From Nisaea sp. (GTDB lineage Bacteria; Pseudomonadota; Alphaproteobacteria; Thalassobaculales; Thalassobaculaceae): 64,000 bases of DNA. Location of the stretch: assembly GCF_017640745.1 (NCBI RefSeq), contig NZ_JAEPQA010000023.1, positions 18,636 through 82,635 of the forward strand. Reading direction: 5' to 3'. Both the position numbers and the translations under genes were made by a program. Below the pieces are notes generated by a model that saw nothing but the letters and a program-made list of their open reading frames with translations, made no database searches and was not told where the DNA came from. Below are positions 35,085-48,542 of this stretch, one piece after another. Within the stretch, counting starts at the first letter, position 1; every line of letters begins with the position of its first letter.

Positions 35085-35109
35085 TTGCGCATGCGCAAGA
35101 GCAATTGCT
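35085..35109. promoter_or_regulatory. Palindromes upstream of the DUF1127 gene
   Basis: TTGCGCATGCGCAA (35085-35098) is a perfect 14-bp palindrome. GCAATTGC (35102-35109) is a second, three bases away. They lie about 100 bases upstream of the DUF1127 ATG and about 130 bases from the divergent aminopeptidase start. This is where an activator or repressor of either gene would bind. Confidence 0.4.
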
Positions 35110-35234
35110 ATGCGCTGACTTAATCGCTCGTTAATATTTCTTGCCTGTCGTTCGGGTTTCGCTCCCTTGTTCCCATTCGCTCCGCTGCCTAATCTGACGG
35201 CGATCGATGATTTTGAAGAAAGCGGGGGGATCGC

Positions 35235-37052
35235 ATGTCCGAAACGGGCGGCGCCGCGGAACGGCTGGCAGCATTGAGGGCGGCCCTGGCGGCGGCAGGG
35301 GTCGACGGCATGATCGTGCCGCGGGCCGACGAGCACCAGAGCGAATACCTGCCCGCCTCGGCGGAACGTGTCGCCTGGCTCACCGGCTTTACGGGATCCG
35401 CCGGAACCGCAGTCGTGCTGCCGGAGACGGCGGCCGTGTTTACCGACGGCCGCTACACCCTGCAAATCCGGGATCAGGTTGATGGCGCGCTTTATGAGCG
35501 CCTGAACAGCGCTGACAAGACGCCCGCCGACTGGATCGGGGAGCATCTTCAGAGCGGCAAACGGTTCGGAGTTGACCCGTGGCTGCATACGGACCGCCAG
35601 CTCGAACGCTTGCGCAAGGCGGTGGAAAAGGCGGGCGCTGAGCTGAAGCTGCTGGAAAGCAACCCGATCGATGCGATCTGGAGTGACCGGCCGGAGCCCC
35701 CGGCCGAACCGATGAAACCGCACCCGACGGCCTATGCTGGCAGGAGTTCGGAGGAAAAACGCACGGAAATCGGCGCGCTTCTCGCCGGGGCAAAAGTCGA
35801 TGCCTTGCTGGTCACCTCTGCGGAATCCATCGCCTGGCTCCTCAATGTCCGCGGCGACGACGTGCGGAACACACCGCTCTGTCTCTGTTTCGCGGTGTTA
35901 TCCGCCGACGGAACGGCGGAACTCTTTGTCGACCCGCGCAAGATCGGCGACGAGGTCCGTGCCCATCTCGGCAATGCGGTCACGATCCGGGGGCGGGAGG
36001 AACTCGGGGCGGCTCTCGATGCGATCGCCGCCGCAGGCAAGGTCCTGAGGATCGATCCGGAGAGTGCGCCGGCCTGGCCGATGGAGCGGATCCGGACCGC
36101 GGGCGGCAAGCTGGATACGGAAGCCGATCCGATCATTGCCGCGAAAGCGGTGAAGAACGATGTCGAGCTGATCGGCGTACGGGCTGCGCATTTCCGCGAT
36201 GGCCTCGCCTATGCGCGTTTCCTCTGCTGGTTCGCGGCGCGGGCGCATCAGGGCGGGCTCGACGAGATGACGCTGGTCGAGCGGCTGCACGGCTTCCGGG
36301 CGGAACACGAGATGTTCCGCGGGCCGAGCTTCGACACCATTTCGGGGGCCGGCCCCAACGGCGCGATCGTGCATTACCGGGTAACGGAGGAGAGCAATCG
36401 CGATCTCAATCCGGGGGAACTGTATCTGGTCGATTCCGGTGCGCAATATCTCGACGGCACGACGGACATTACCCGCACCCTGTCAACCGGTGTGGTCGGC
36501 GACGAGGAACAGCGCTGCTTCACCCTGGTGCTGAAAGGCATGATCGCGCTCTCCGAAGCGGTGTTCCCGGCGGGGACGACCGGCGGCCAGCTCGACGTGC
36601 TGGCGCGCCGTCATCTCTGGGCGGCCGGGCTCGACTACGATCACGGCACCGGGCATGGCGTCGGTGCCTATCTCGGCGTGCACGAGGGGCCGCAACGGAT
36701 ATCGAAGTCCGGTGGCGGCGCCGAACTGAAACCCGGCATGATCATCTCCAACGAACCCGGATACTACCGGGCCGGCGCTTTCGGTATCCGGATCGAGAAT
36801 CTGGTGGTCGTGGAGGAGCGCGAGGTTGCCGGGGCGGAGCGGCCGATGCTCGGGTTCGAAACCCTGACGCAGGCACCGATCGACCGGGCGCTGATCGATC
36901 TCTCGCTGCTTGATCGTCACGAGATCGCCTGGCTCGACGCCTATCATGCACGGGTGCGCGACACGCTTGGTCCGGAACTCGATCCGGAGACCGCAGCCTG
37001 GCTGGTCGACGCGACCGCGCCGCTGGCGGACAAGGAACAGGCGCAGGCATAA
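35235..37052 (+). CDS. Xaa-Pro aminopeptidase, M24B family (three-domain, eukaryote-like)
   Basis: A 605-residue cytosolic metallopeptidase of the APP1/XPNPEP1 form: N-terminal creatinase-like domain (about 1-125), middle domain (about 160-300) and catalytic pita-bread domain. Metal ligands are visible: Asp in YLVDSGAQYLDGTTDITRT (two Asp), His in GTGHGVGAYLGVHEGP, Glu in ISNEPGYY and Glu in GIRIENLVVV. It removes N-terminal residues preceding proline. GGGGGG precedes the ATG closely. It is co-directional with the enoyl-CoA hydratase 21 bases downstream. Confidence 0.93.
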   Translation: MSETGGAAERLAALRAALAAAGVDGMIVPRADEHQSEYLPASAERVAWLTGFTGSAGTAVVLPETAAVFTDGRYTLQIRDQVDGALYERLNSADKTPADWIGEHLQSGKRFGVDPWLHTDRQLERLRKAVEKAGAELKLLESNPIDAIWSDRPEPPAEPMKPHPTAYAGRSSEEKRTEIGALLAGAKVDALLVTSAESIAWLLNVRGDDVRNTPLCLCFAVLSADGTAELFVDPRKIGDEVRAHLGNAVTIRGREELGAALDAIAAAGKVLRIDPESAPAWPMERIRTAGGKLDTEADPIIAAKAVKNDVELIGVRAAHFRDGLAYARFLCWFAARAHQGGLDEMTLVERLHGFRAEHEMFRGPSFDTISGAGPNGAIVHYRVTEESNRDLNPGELYLVDSGAQYLDGTTDITRTLSTGVVGDEEQRCFTLVLKGMIALSEAVFPAGTTGGQLDVLARRHLWAAGLDYDHGTGHGVGAYLGVHEGPQRISKSGGGAELKPGMIISNEPGYYRAGAFGIRIENLVVVEEREVAGAERPMLGFETLTQAPIDRALIDLSLLDRHEIAWLDAYHARVRDTLGPELDPETAAWLVDATAPLADKEQAQA

Positions 37053-37073
37053 AGGGGCAGAGGGGGGACAGAG

Positions 37074-37862
37074 ATGGCTTACGAAACGATTCTGTACGAT
37101 GCGACAGACGGCGTTGCGCGGATCACGCTGAACCGCCCGGAAGCGGGGCACGCGGTCAATCTCGCGCTGGCTCACGAGTTGCTCGAGGCCGCGATCAACG
37201 CGAGCGAGGATCCGGATGTGCGCGCCGTCATTCTCGATGCCAGCGGCACGGTTTTCGGCTTCGGTGGCGATCTGAAATACTTTGAATCGCAGAGCGACCG
37301 GATCGGAGCCTGCCTGAAGGAAACCACCGCCTATTTCCACGCTGCCGTCTCCCGGCTGCACCGGTTGAACTCGCCGGTGGTCGTCGCCGTTCAGGGCATG
37401 GCGGCGGGGGCGGGCTTCAGCCTGTCGCTGATCGGCGATATCGTGCTGGCGGCGAAATCGGCTCAGTTCAAGATGGCCTATACCGCCGCAGGTCTCTCGC
37501 CGGACGGCAGCTCCAGTTATTTCCTGCCCCGAGTCGTCGGCATGCGGCGGGCGATGGAGCTGATGCTGACGAACCGCACCCTGAGCGCCGAGGAGGCGCA
37601 GGACTGGGGCATCGTCACCCGCGTGGTCGAGGATGACGATCTCGCAGACGAGGCGACCAAGCTTGCGCAGAAGTTCGCGAGCGGTCCGACCCGTGCCTAT
37701 GGCGGCGTGAAACGGCTGCTCGCCTCCAGTTTCCAGCAATCGGTGGAAGCGCAGATGGAGGACGAGACCCGGACCATCGCGGAGCTCGCCCAGACCGAGG
37801 ACGGTCGCGAGGGCCTCGACGCCTTCCTCAACAAGCGGAAGCCGAACTTCAAGGGGCGCTGA
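37074..37862 (+). CDS. Enoyl-CoA hydratase/isomerase family protein
   Basis: A 262-residue crotonase-fold protein. ITLNRPEAGHAVNLALAHEL is the first signature. FGFGGDLKYF forms the oxyanion-hole side, and VAVQGMAAGAGFSLSLIGDIVLAAKSAQFKMAYTAAGLSPDGSSSYFLPRVVG carries the second. The hydratase Glu144 position appears absent; the Asp in GLSPDGSSSY resembles PaaG-type isomerases, so isomerase activity is more likely than hydration (inference). GGGGGA precedes the ATG. It probably acts in fatty acid or aromatic acid catabolism. Confidence 0.88.
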   Translation: MAYETILYDATDGVARITLNRPEAGHAVNLALAHELLEAAINASEDPDVRAVILDASGTVFGFGGDLKYFESQSDRIGACLKETTAYFHAAVSRLHRLNSPVVVAVQGMAAGAGFSLSLIGDIVLAAKSAQFKMAYTAAGLSPDGSSSYFLPRVVGMRRAMELMLTNRTLSAEEAQDWGIVTRVVEDDDLADEATKLAQKFASGPTRAYGGVKRLLASSFQQSVEAQMEDETRTIAELAQTEDGREGLDAFLNKRKPNFKGR

Positions 37863-37929
37863 GCGGCCGGGGCGTCATCGGCGCGCCATTCCTGTTCGTG
37901 CTTGTGGGCATTTGTAGAGACCAGACCCC

Positions 37930-38262
37930 ATGAAACTACCCGACAATCCTTTTACCGTCGTCGATTGGGCCACGATCGAGGCGACGGAACATCCGGGCGA
38001 AACGGGGAAGGCCCTGTGGCGCACGCTTGCCATGGGCGACATCCGTATCCGCCAGGTCGAATACACGCCGGGCTACCTGGCCGATCACTGGTGCGATCGG
38101 GGCCATATCCTCTATGTGCTGGAGGGCGAGCTTGAAACCGAACTGCGTGACGGGCGGCGTTTCGTTCTGAAGCCCGGCATGAGTTATCAGGTATCCGATT
38201 TCGGGGACCCCGCTCACCGTTCATCGACCCGGACCGGCGCCAAGCTCTTCATCGTCGACTAA
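37930..38262 (+). CDS. DHCW-motif cupin protein
   Basis: A 110-residue single-domain cupin. YLADHWCDRGHILYVLEGELETELRDGR contains the DHxC motif region and the first cupin motif; FVLKPGMSYQVSDFGDPAHRS contains the second. The DHCW cupin family is widespread and uncharacterised, probably a small metal-binding protein. It lies 67 bases after the hydratase gene and is followed by a terminator. Confidence 0.85.
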   Translation: MKLPDNPFTVVDWATIEATEHPGETGKALWRTLAMGDIRIRQVEYTPGYLADHWCDRGHILYVLEGELETELRDGRRFVLKPGMSYQVSDFGDPAHRSSTRTGAKLFIVD

Positions 38263-38322
38263 TCCGACGGCACACGTTCCTGCGGCCTCGCTGCAGAGCT
38301 GAAGCGCCGACCTGCCGCGCGT

Positions 38323-38355
38323 AAAAAAACGGGCTCCGTTTCCGGAACCCGTTTT
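38323..38355 (-). terminator. Strong bidirectional terminator shared by the cupin gene and the 27-aa gene
   Basis: AAAACGGGCTCCG (38326-38338), a TTTC loop and CGGAACCCGTTTT (38343-38355) form a 13-bp stem with one mismatch. The minus-strand transcript continues into seven U (38329-38323), so it is a strong terminator for the small gene at 38390-38473. It can also serve the cupin gene from the plus side. Confidence 0.9.
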
Positions 38356-38389
38356 CAGGGGAGGGGAGTTGTAAGGCTTTCGTTCGGGC

Positions 38390-38473
38390 TCATCCGGCAA
38401 CGATGGCGAGAACCAGCGTGAGAACGCCGATCGCGGCCATGTGGGACAAACCGACATAGTGGAAACTCGTCAT
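38390..38473 (-). CDS. 27-residue single-span membrane peptide
   Basis: A 28-codon frame beginning ATG at 38473, with a near-perfect ribosome site (GAGGAGGTT) six bases upstream. The product is MTSFHYVGLSHMAAIGVLTL followed by VLAIVAG. It is a short polar N-terminus and one hydrophobic span ending in Gly, as in small subunits or regulators of membrane complexes (CydX, AcrZ and cbb3 accessory peptides are analogies only). The gene has its own terminator 35 bases downstream and an FNR-type box 107 bases upstream, so it is a complete transcription unit. Family not recognised. Confidence 0.75.
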   Translation of the reverse strand: MTSFHYVGLSHMAAIGVLTLVLAIVAG

Positions 38474-38579
38474 CGCAACCTCCTCGGGGGTAAGAGGCAC
38501 TGAGCCCGTCGCTCGTTCGCCGTTGCTGATCCCCAAATAGGCGATCTACTGCAAAGCGAGTAATCGAGAAATCTCAGGG

Positions 38580-38593
38580 TTGATATGCGTCAA
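38580..38593 (-). promoter_or_regulatory. FNR/FixK/Anr-type box upstream of the 27-aa gene
   Basis: TTGATATGCGTCAA on the plus strand (TTGACGCATATCAA on the coding strand) matches the FNR-family consensus TTGAT-N4-ATCAA at 9 of 10 fixed positions. The only downstream gene in reach is the minus-strand 27-aa peptide gene. A TATTTG -10-like hexamer about 40 bases downstream would place the box near -60, a class I position (inference). Confidence 0.6.
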
Positions 38594-38662
38594 TTACATA
38601 GCAGGTGGGCTTGTCGTCCCGACGGGGAATAGCATGGCCTCGTTCGGCATCTGCCCTTAGTT

Positions 38663-38743
38663 GTCGCCCCGGTGGAGGCCGGGCCCCAGCGATGTCGCTC
38701 GAGTTTCTGCGATCCCCTGGGTCCCGGCCCGCGCCGGGATAAC
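38663..38743. repeat. Third palindromic REP-like element, downstream of ligA
   Basis: GTCGCCCCGG on the left and CCGGGATAACG on the right, with inner arms GGCCGGGCCCCAG and CTGGGTCCCGGCC, form the same nested-palindrome design as the 86-bp elements at 15.4-15.9 kb. The interior differs and the ends are imperfect. It lies just after the ligA stop codon and could act as its terminator. Confidence 0.7.
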
Positions 38744-38754
38744 GAGAAGAGGGC

Positions 38755-42518
<3,764 letters not shown>

Positions 42519-42524
42519 GTTACG

Positions 42525-43358
42525 TCAGAATACCCAGAGGCCGAGACCGAGAAGGCCGTCGCCGTCACCGCCGCCGCGGCTGCTGCCGGTGGTCACCAGC
42601 GCGTAGCTGTCCTGGTACCATTCGCTGCCCGGATAGTTGTGCCCGAGCACCGCAGCGGTCCGCTGGGCCTGTTCGTGCAGGCCAAGGGCGGTATAGGCCT
42701 CGGTCAGGCGATGCAGTGCTTCGGGCACCTGGTCGGTGGTGTCGTAATCCTCGACCACCTTCTTGAAGCGGTTGATGGCGGCGAGATACTTGCCCTGGCG
42801 CAGGTAGAAGCGGCCGATCTCCATCTCCTTGCCGGCAAGGTGGTTCCGGGTGAGGTCGATCTTCAGCAGGGCATCACGGGAATATTTGCTCTCCGGAAAG
42901 CGCTGGACCAGTTCGTCCAGGGTCTCCATCGCGTTGCGCGTCAGTTTCTGGTCGCGTCCGACATCGACGATCTGCTCGTAGTAGCAGAGCCCCTTCAGGT
43001 AATAGGCATAGTCGACATTCTGGTTACTTGGATTGAGCTGTATGAAGCGGTCGAGCGCACTGATCGCGTCGTCGTACTTGTTGCTCTGGTAGAGCGAGTA
43101 GGCGGCCATCAGCTGGGCCTGGGTGGCCCAGACGGAATAGGGATGCTGGCGCTCCACCTCGTCGAACAGCGGTGCGGCTTTCTTGTAGTCGCCGTCGAGC
43201 GCAGTATCGACCGCCTCGTTATAGAGCTCCTCGACCGGGCGCTCGACATATTCGAGCTTCTCCTCGTCGGAGCTGCAGGCCACGAGGGCAAGGGCGCAGG
43301 CTAGCAGTGCAAGGTTCTTCAGCCGCAGCGGACCCAGACCTCCATAGGCGAACTTCAT
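42525..43358 (-). CDS. bamD: Outer membrane assembly lipoprotein BamD
   Basis: A 277-residue lipoprotein. The signal peptide ends in a lipobox LVACS. The mature protein has five TPR-like repeats (LYNEAVDTALDGDYKKAAPLFDEVERQHPYSVWATQAQLMAAYSLYQ and following) in the order seen in BamD/ComL. It is an essential part of the BAM complex that inserts beta-barrel proteins. The last ~25 residues (SSRGGGDGDGLLGLGLWVF) are Gly-rich and not typical. Neighbours lpxC and bamD are both envelope genes; the order lpxC-bamD-recN-ligA is common in alphaproteobacteria. Confidence 0.95.
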   Translation of the reverse strand: MKFAYGGLGPLRLKNLALLACALALVACSSDEEKLEYVERPVEELYNEAVDTALDGDYKKAAPLFDEVERQHPYSVWATQAQLMAAYSLYQSNKYDDAISALDRFIQLNPSNQNVDYAYYLKGLCYYEQIVDVGRDQKLTRNAMETLDELVQRFPESKYSRDALLKIDLTRNHLAGKEMEIGRFYLRQGKYLAAINRFKKVVEDYDTTDQVPEALHRLTEAYTALGLHEQAQRTAAVLGHNYPGSEWYQDSYALVTTGSSRGGGDGDGLLGLGLWVF

Positions 43359-43479
43359 CGGATTTCCCCGGACATGTGTCCTTAGAAAATACGGTCCCGG
43401 GGCGCTGCAGCCAAGGGGCTAGCTTCCGGCCGACGCGGGTCGGCGAGAACGCTCCGTCCTGAGTGATCGGATAGAGGAA

Positions 43480-44394
43480 TTAAGCGGTCGCGGCAAGCAG
43501 CGGATGGTCGTGATCGGCAGCCGCCATCTCTGGCGTCATCTCGACCAGCTCCCAGGCGCTTTCGTCCGCGAACAGCTCCCGGAGCAGCTTGTTGTTGAAC
43601 AGATGCCCGGACTTGGAGGCGTCGACACGGCCGAGAATCGGCGCGCCGGCGAGATAGAGATCGCCGACGCAATCGAGGATCTTGTGGCGCACGAACTCGT
43701 CCTTGAAGCGCAGTCCGCCCTCGTTGAGGATCCGGTCGCCGTCGACGATCACCACATTGTCGAGATTGCCGCCACGGCCGAGGCCCGCGGCCCGCAGCCG
43801 GTCGATATCCTGCATGAAGCCGAAGGTGCGCGCGCCGCTGATCTGCTCGTTGAAGGTGCCGTTGACCAGTTTCACGTCGAGCTGCTTCTCGGTGATGGCC
43901 GCGCTGTCGAACTCGATCTCGAAATTGACGGAGAAATGATCGTCCGGGCTGAGCGCGATATGCCGCTTGTCATCCGAGGCGGACACGGGCTTCAGGACCC
44001 GGATCGCCTTGCGCGGCGCGGGAAGCTTGCGCACCCCGGCACATTCGATCAGCAGGACGAAGGGCTCGGAGGAGCCGTCCATGATCGGCACTTCCGGGCC
44101 GTCGATCTCGATCAGCGCATTGTCGATGCGGCAGCCGGCGAGCGCCGCCATCAGATGCTCGACGGTGGAGACGGTCACGCCGTCCGGGTTCTGCAGCCGG
44201 GTGCACATGGTCGCATCGTGGACCATGTCCCAGCGCGCCGGGACCAGCGGATCCTTGCCGGAGACATCGGTACGCTTGAAGACGATGCCGTGATCGGCAT
44301 CCGCGGGGTGCAGCGTCATCACGCAGTCGACACCGCCATGCAACCCGACACCCGTGCAGGATATGCTCGTCTTCAAGGTCTGTTGCGAAATCAC
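43480..44394 (-). CDS. lpxC: UDP-3-O-acyl-N-acetylglucosamine deacetylase LpxC
   Basis: A 304-residue zinc deacetylase catalysing the committed step of lipid A synthesis. Visible are QQTLKTSISCTGVGLHGG, the zinc His in VSTVEHLMAALAG, the substrate loop DGSSEPFV, and DEFVRHKILDCVGDLYLAG with zinc ligands (HKxxD). SGHLFNNKLLREL carries the catalytic His. Full length. It is separated from ftsZ by 181 bases containing two inverted repeats. Confidence 0.97.
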   Translation of the reverse strand: MISQQTLKTSISCTGVGLHGGVDCVMTLHPADADHGIVFKRTDVSGKDPLVPARWDMVHDATMCTRLQNPDGVTVSTVEHLMAALAGCRIDNALIEIDGPEVPIMDGSSEPFVLLIECAGVRKLPAPRKAIRVLKPVSASDDKRHIALSPDDHFSVNFEIEFDSAAITEKQLDVKLVNGTFNEQISGARTFGFMQDIDRLRAAGLGRGGNLDNVVIVDGDRILNEGGLRFKDEFVRHKILDCVGDLYLAGAPILGRVDASKSGHLFNNKLLRELFADESAWELVEMTPEMAAADHDHPLLAATA

Positions 44395-44475
44395 TTAACG
44401 ATGCTCCTGCTGCAACCGCCTGATTTGCCCGCGTTTTCCCGGCAAATTCTGAACGGAGTTGCTCTAGATAATGAA

Positions 44476-44509
44476 AGCCCCAGAAGATGTATCAATATCT
44501 CCCGGGGCT
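44476..44509 (-). terminator. Inverted repeat / probable attenuator between ftsZ and lpxC
   Basis: AGCCCCAGAAGAT and ATCTCCCGGGGCT pair at 11 of 13 positions around an 8-base loop. On the minus strand the stem is followed by TTTCATTAT, a weak U-tract. It probably ends most dcw transcripts or attenuates read-through into lpxC. Confidence 0.55.
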
Positions 44510-44535
44510 CTCAAATCACTCTTTGTAACTGAATA

Positions 44536-44567
44536 TTACGCCGTAAGCATTTGATGTAACGGCGTAA
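44536..44567 (-). terminator. Hairpin directly after the ftsZ stop codon
   Basis: TTACGCCGT and ACGGCGTAA form a perfect 9-bp stem with a 14-base loop, 9 bases after the ftsZ stop. There is no long U-run. It may stabilise the ftsZ 3' end or work together with the second hairpin. Confidence 0.5.
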
Positions 44568-44575
44568 AATCCAGG

Positions 44576-46183
<1,608 letters not shown>

Positions 46184-46207
46184 GGGGGTGGCCTCCTGTT
46201 CTCGCGT

Positions 46208-46372
46208 TTAGAGGGTGCTCTGGGGGATGCGTGCCTTAAGCACGCGGGTATTGGGCCTTTCGGCCGGGGACGGTGAACGTTCTGTCACTGAATTCTTGTG
46301 GCTCGGTTGTCGGGCCGTTGCGTTCGGGCGCGGGCCGGCATGTGCGGCGGGGTGGAACCGGGTCTCGATCAT
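46208..46372 (-). CDS. Possible 54-codon small gene between ftsA and ftsZ
   Basis: An ATG overlaps the ftsA stop (TGATG) and has AGGGAG at good distance inside ftsA. The frame is open for 54 codons, ending 24 bases before the ftsZ start. The product (MIETRFHPAAHAGPRPNATA and onward) is Arg/Pro/Ser-rich and without a hydrophobic segment. It may be a real coupled small gene, or a chance frame in the ftsA-ftsZ spacer. No family recognised. Confidence 0.3.
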   Translation of the reverse strand: MIETRFHPAAHAGPRPNATARQPSHKNSVTERSPSPAERPNTRVLKARIPQSTL

Positions 46373-47670
46373 CAGAAGTTCTCCCTCAGCCAGGAGCCGA
46401 CGCGGCCGAACAGCCCGCCGCCGGTCTCCTTGTTGGCGACATGTCCCTGCCGGGACGCGTCGAGTGCCGGATCGGCCGCATAGGCGAGCAGTCCGGCGCT
46501 CGTCGCGAAGGCCGGACCGCTGGCGACATCGGCCAGCCCGTTGACCCGGATCGGCCGGCCCAGACGGACCTGCTTGTCCAGGATTTCCTGCGCCAGATCC
46601 CGGATCCCCGGCATCTGGCTCGCCCCGCCGGTGATCACCACGCGGCGGCCGGCGACCTTGTCGAAACCGCTGGATTCCAGCCGGTTGCGGACAAGTTCGA
46701 AGGTTTCCTCCAGACGCGGATGGATGATCCGGATGAGGAGGGATTTCGGGACGTGATTGGGATGGGTCTCGTCCTGCTCGCCGACCAGCGGGACGTCGAT
46801 CACCTCGCGCTCGTCGAGGCTGGATGGGATGGCGCTGCCGTAGAGCGTCTTCAGCCGTTCGGCCTCGTGCACCGGGGTGGCGAGACCGCGGGCGATGTCG
46901 CTCGTGATGTGCGCGCCGCCGACCGGCACGCAGTCGGTATAGATCACACTGCCGTCGAAGAAGACGGCCATGGTCGTGGTGCCGCCGCCCATGTCGATCA
47001 CGGTGACGCCCAGATCGCGCTCGTCCTCGACCAGGCAGGCGAGGCCGGAGGCGTAGGGCGAGACCACGAAGGCCTCGATTCCGAGATGACACCGTTCGAT
47101 CACGCTGGCGATGTTGCGCACCGCGCTGGAGGCGGCGGTGACCATGTGCATGGAGGCGCCGAGACGGACGCCGCACATGCCGCGCGGGTCGCGGATGCCG
47201 CGGCTGCCGTCGATGGAATAGCCGACCGGGATCGAGTGGATGAGCTGACGGTCGGCCTCGACCTCGAGTTTCTGCCACTGGCTGAGGATGCGGCGCATGT
47301 CGGTATCGCCGACTTCCTGCCCGCCGATCGCGACCTCGACGCCGACGGTCTGGGAATGCGGATAGCCGCCGGAGAGATTGACGAAGACCCGCTGGATGGT
47401 CTCGTCGGCCATCTTCTCCGCCGTATGGACCGCGGCGCGCACGCATTCCTCGGCCTCGGCCATGTCGATCACCATGCCGCTGCGGATGCCGCGCGCGACC
47501 TGGTGGCCGATGCCGGTGACCCGGATGCCGGGCAGGCTCTTGCCGCCTTCGCCGGGCGCGATCCGTGCGCCGCTCTCGCCGATCCGGGCGATCAGGCAGC
47601 AGATCTTCGTCGATCCGATATCCAGGATCGCGACGGTGCCGGTGCGCGGCTTGACCAGGCTCTTGCGCAT
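46372..47670 (-). CDS. ftsA: Cell division protein FtsA
   Basis: A 432-residue actin-like protein. VAILDIGSTKICCLIAR is the phosphate-1 motif, VIDMGGGTTTMAVF the phosphate-2 motif and VVITGGASQMPGI the adenosine motif. The C-terminal amphipathic helix is GGLFGRVGSWLRENF, which tethers FtsZ to the membrane. Its start overlaps the ftsQ stop by one base. Confidence 0.97.
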   Translation of the reverse strand: MRKSLVKPRTGTVAILDIGSTKICCLIARIGESGARIAPGEGGKSLPGIRVTGIGHQVARGIRSGMVIDMAEAEECVRAAVHTAEKMADETIQRVFVNLSGGYPHSQTVGVEVAIGGQEVGDTDMRRILSQWQKLEVEADRQLIHSIPVGYSIDGSRGIRDPRGMCGVRLGASMHMVTAASSAVRNIASVIERCHLGIEAFVVSPYASGLACLVEDERDLGVTVIDMGGGTTTMAVFFDGSVIYTDCVPVGGAHITSDIARGLATPVHEAERLKTLYGSAIPSSLDEREVIDVPLVGEQDETHPNHVPKSLLIRIIHPRLEETFELVRNRLESSGFDKVAGRRVVITGGASQMPGIRDLAQEILDKQVRLGRPIRVNGLADVASGPAFATSAGLLAYAADPALDASRQGHVANKETGGGLFGRVGSWLRENF

Positions 47671-48542
47671 CAGGTGTCCTTTCCCGGGTTACGGAGACGG
47701 CTGGAGACGTCCGGCGCGACGCGGACCACGAGCTGGTTCGGCAGGCGCAGGTCGATGGCGACCACGTCGCGGTCGAGCACGTGATGGTCGCGCTGCAGCT
47801 GGGCGAGATGGGACCAGGCCTTCTCCGGTGCCCGCTCCGGCAGCTCGATGTCGACGCCGGTATCGAGGCGTACGTTCCAGCGCCGCTCGCCGATCCAGGT
47901 GACGGCGCGCACGCGCTTGTTCAGGTCGGGCTCGCGGGCGAGCAGGGCGAGGAAGGAACGGGCGCGAACCGGCGCTTCGTCGCTGACGACAATCGGCAGA
48001 TCGGCGAAGCGGCGCGGGTTCTGTCCCGGTACCTCGACGCCGAGATCGTCGATCAGGGTCAACTCGCCGTCGCGCTGCCAGAGCGCGAGCGGGGTGCGTT
48101 CCTCCAGGCGGACGAAAAGCGTATCGGGCAGGCGCCGTTCGATGGTCGCTGTGCGGACCCAGGGCAGCGCATCCACGCGCGCCTTCAGCGCGGCGAGATC
48201 GACGCCGAGGATCGGCGTGCCGCGGTCGGTGGCGATTGCGCTCACCAAATCGCTGCGTTCGGTGCGGTAGCGGCCCTCGACGAGGATGTCCGAGACGACG
48301 AGGCCGAGTTCGTTCGAGACCGCGATGCCGGCATCGTCGATGGCGGCGGCGAGCTGGCCGATGGCGCCGGTGCGGGCCGCATGCCAGCCGGTGCCGGCGA
48401 CGATCGCGGTCAGGGCGGCGAAGCCGGTGCCGATCAGGACCTGCCGCATGCGGCGGGCCGACAGCCTCGGACGCCGGGCCGGACGACGCTTGGCGGCGGT
48501 TTTCTTGCTTTTGCTGCCCTTGGCCGGGCTCAGTAGTCGCAT
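47670..48542 (-). CDS. ftsQ: Cell division protein FtsQ
   Basis: A 290-residue bitopic protein. A basic cytoplasmic N-terminus (KGSKSKKTAAKRRPARRPR) is followed by one span (about residues 35-52). A POTRA domain (LVVSDILVEGRYRTERSDLV to ATIERRLPDTLFVRLEERTP) and an FtsQ beta domain lie in the periplasm. It recruits FtsL/FtsB and septal synthases. It overlaps the ddl gene by 13 bases. Confidence 0.95.
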   Translation of the reverse strand: MRLLSPAKGSKSKKTAAKRRPARRPRLSARRMRQVLIGTGFAALTAIVAGTGWHAARTGAIGQLAAAIDDAGIAVSNELGLVVSDILVEGRYRTERSDLVSAIATDRGTPILGVDLAALKARVDALPWVRTATIERRLPDTLFVRLEERTPLALWQRDGELTLIDDLGVEVPGQNPRRFADLPIVVSDEAPVRARSFLALLAREPDLNKRVRAVTWIGERRWNVRLDTGVDIELPERAPEKAWSHLAQLQRDHHVLDRDVVAIDLRLPNQLVVRVAPDVSSRLRNPGKDT

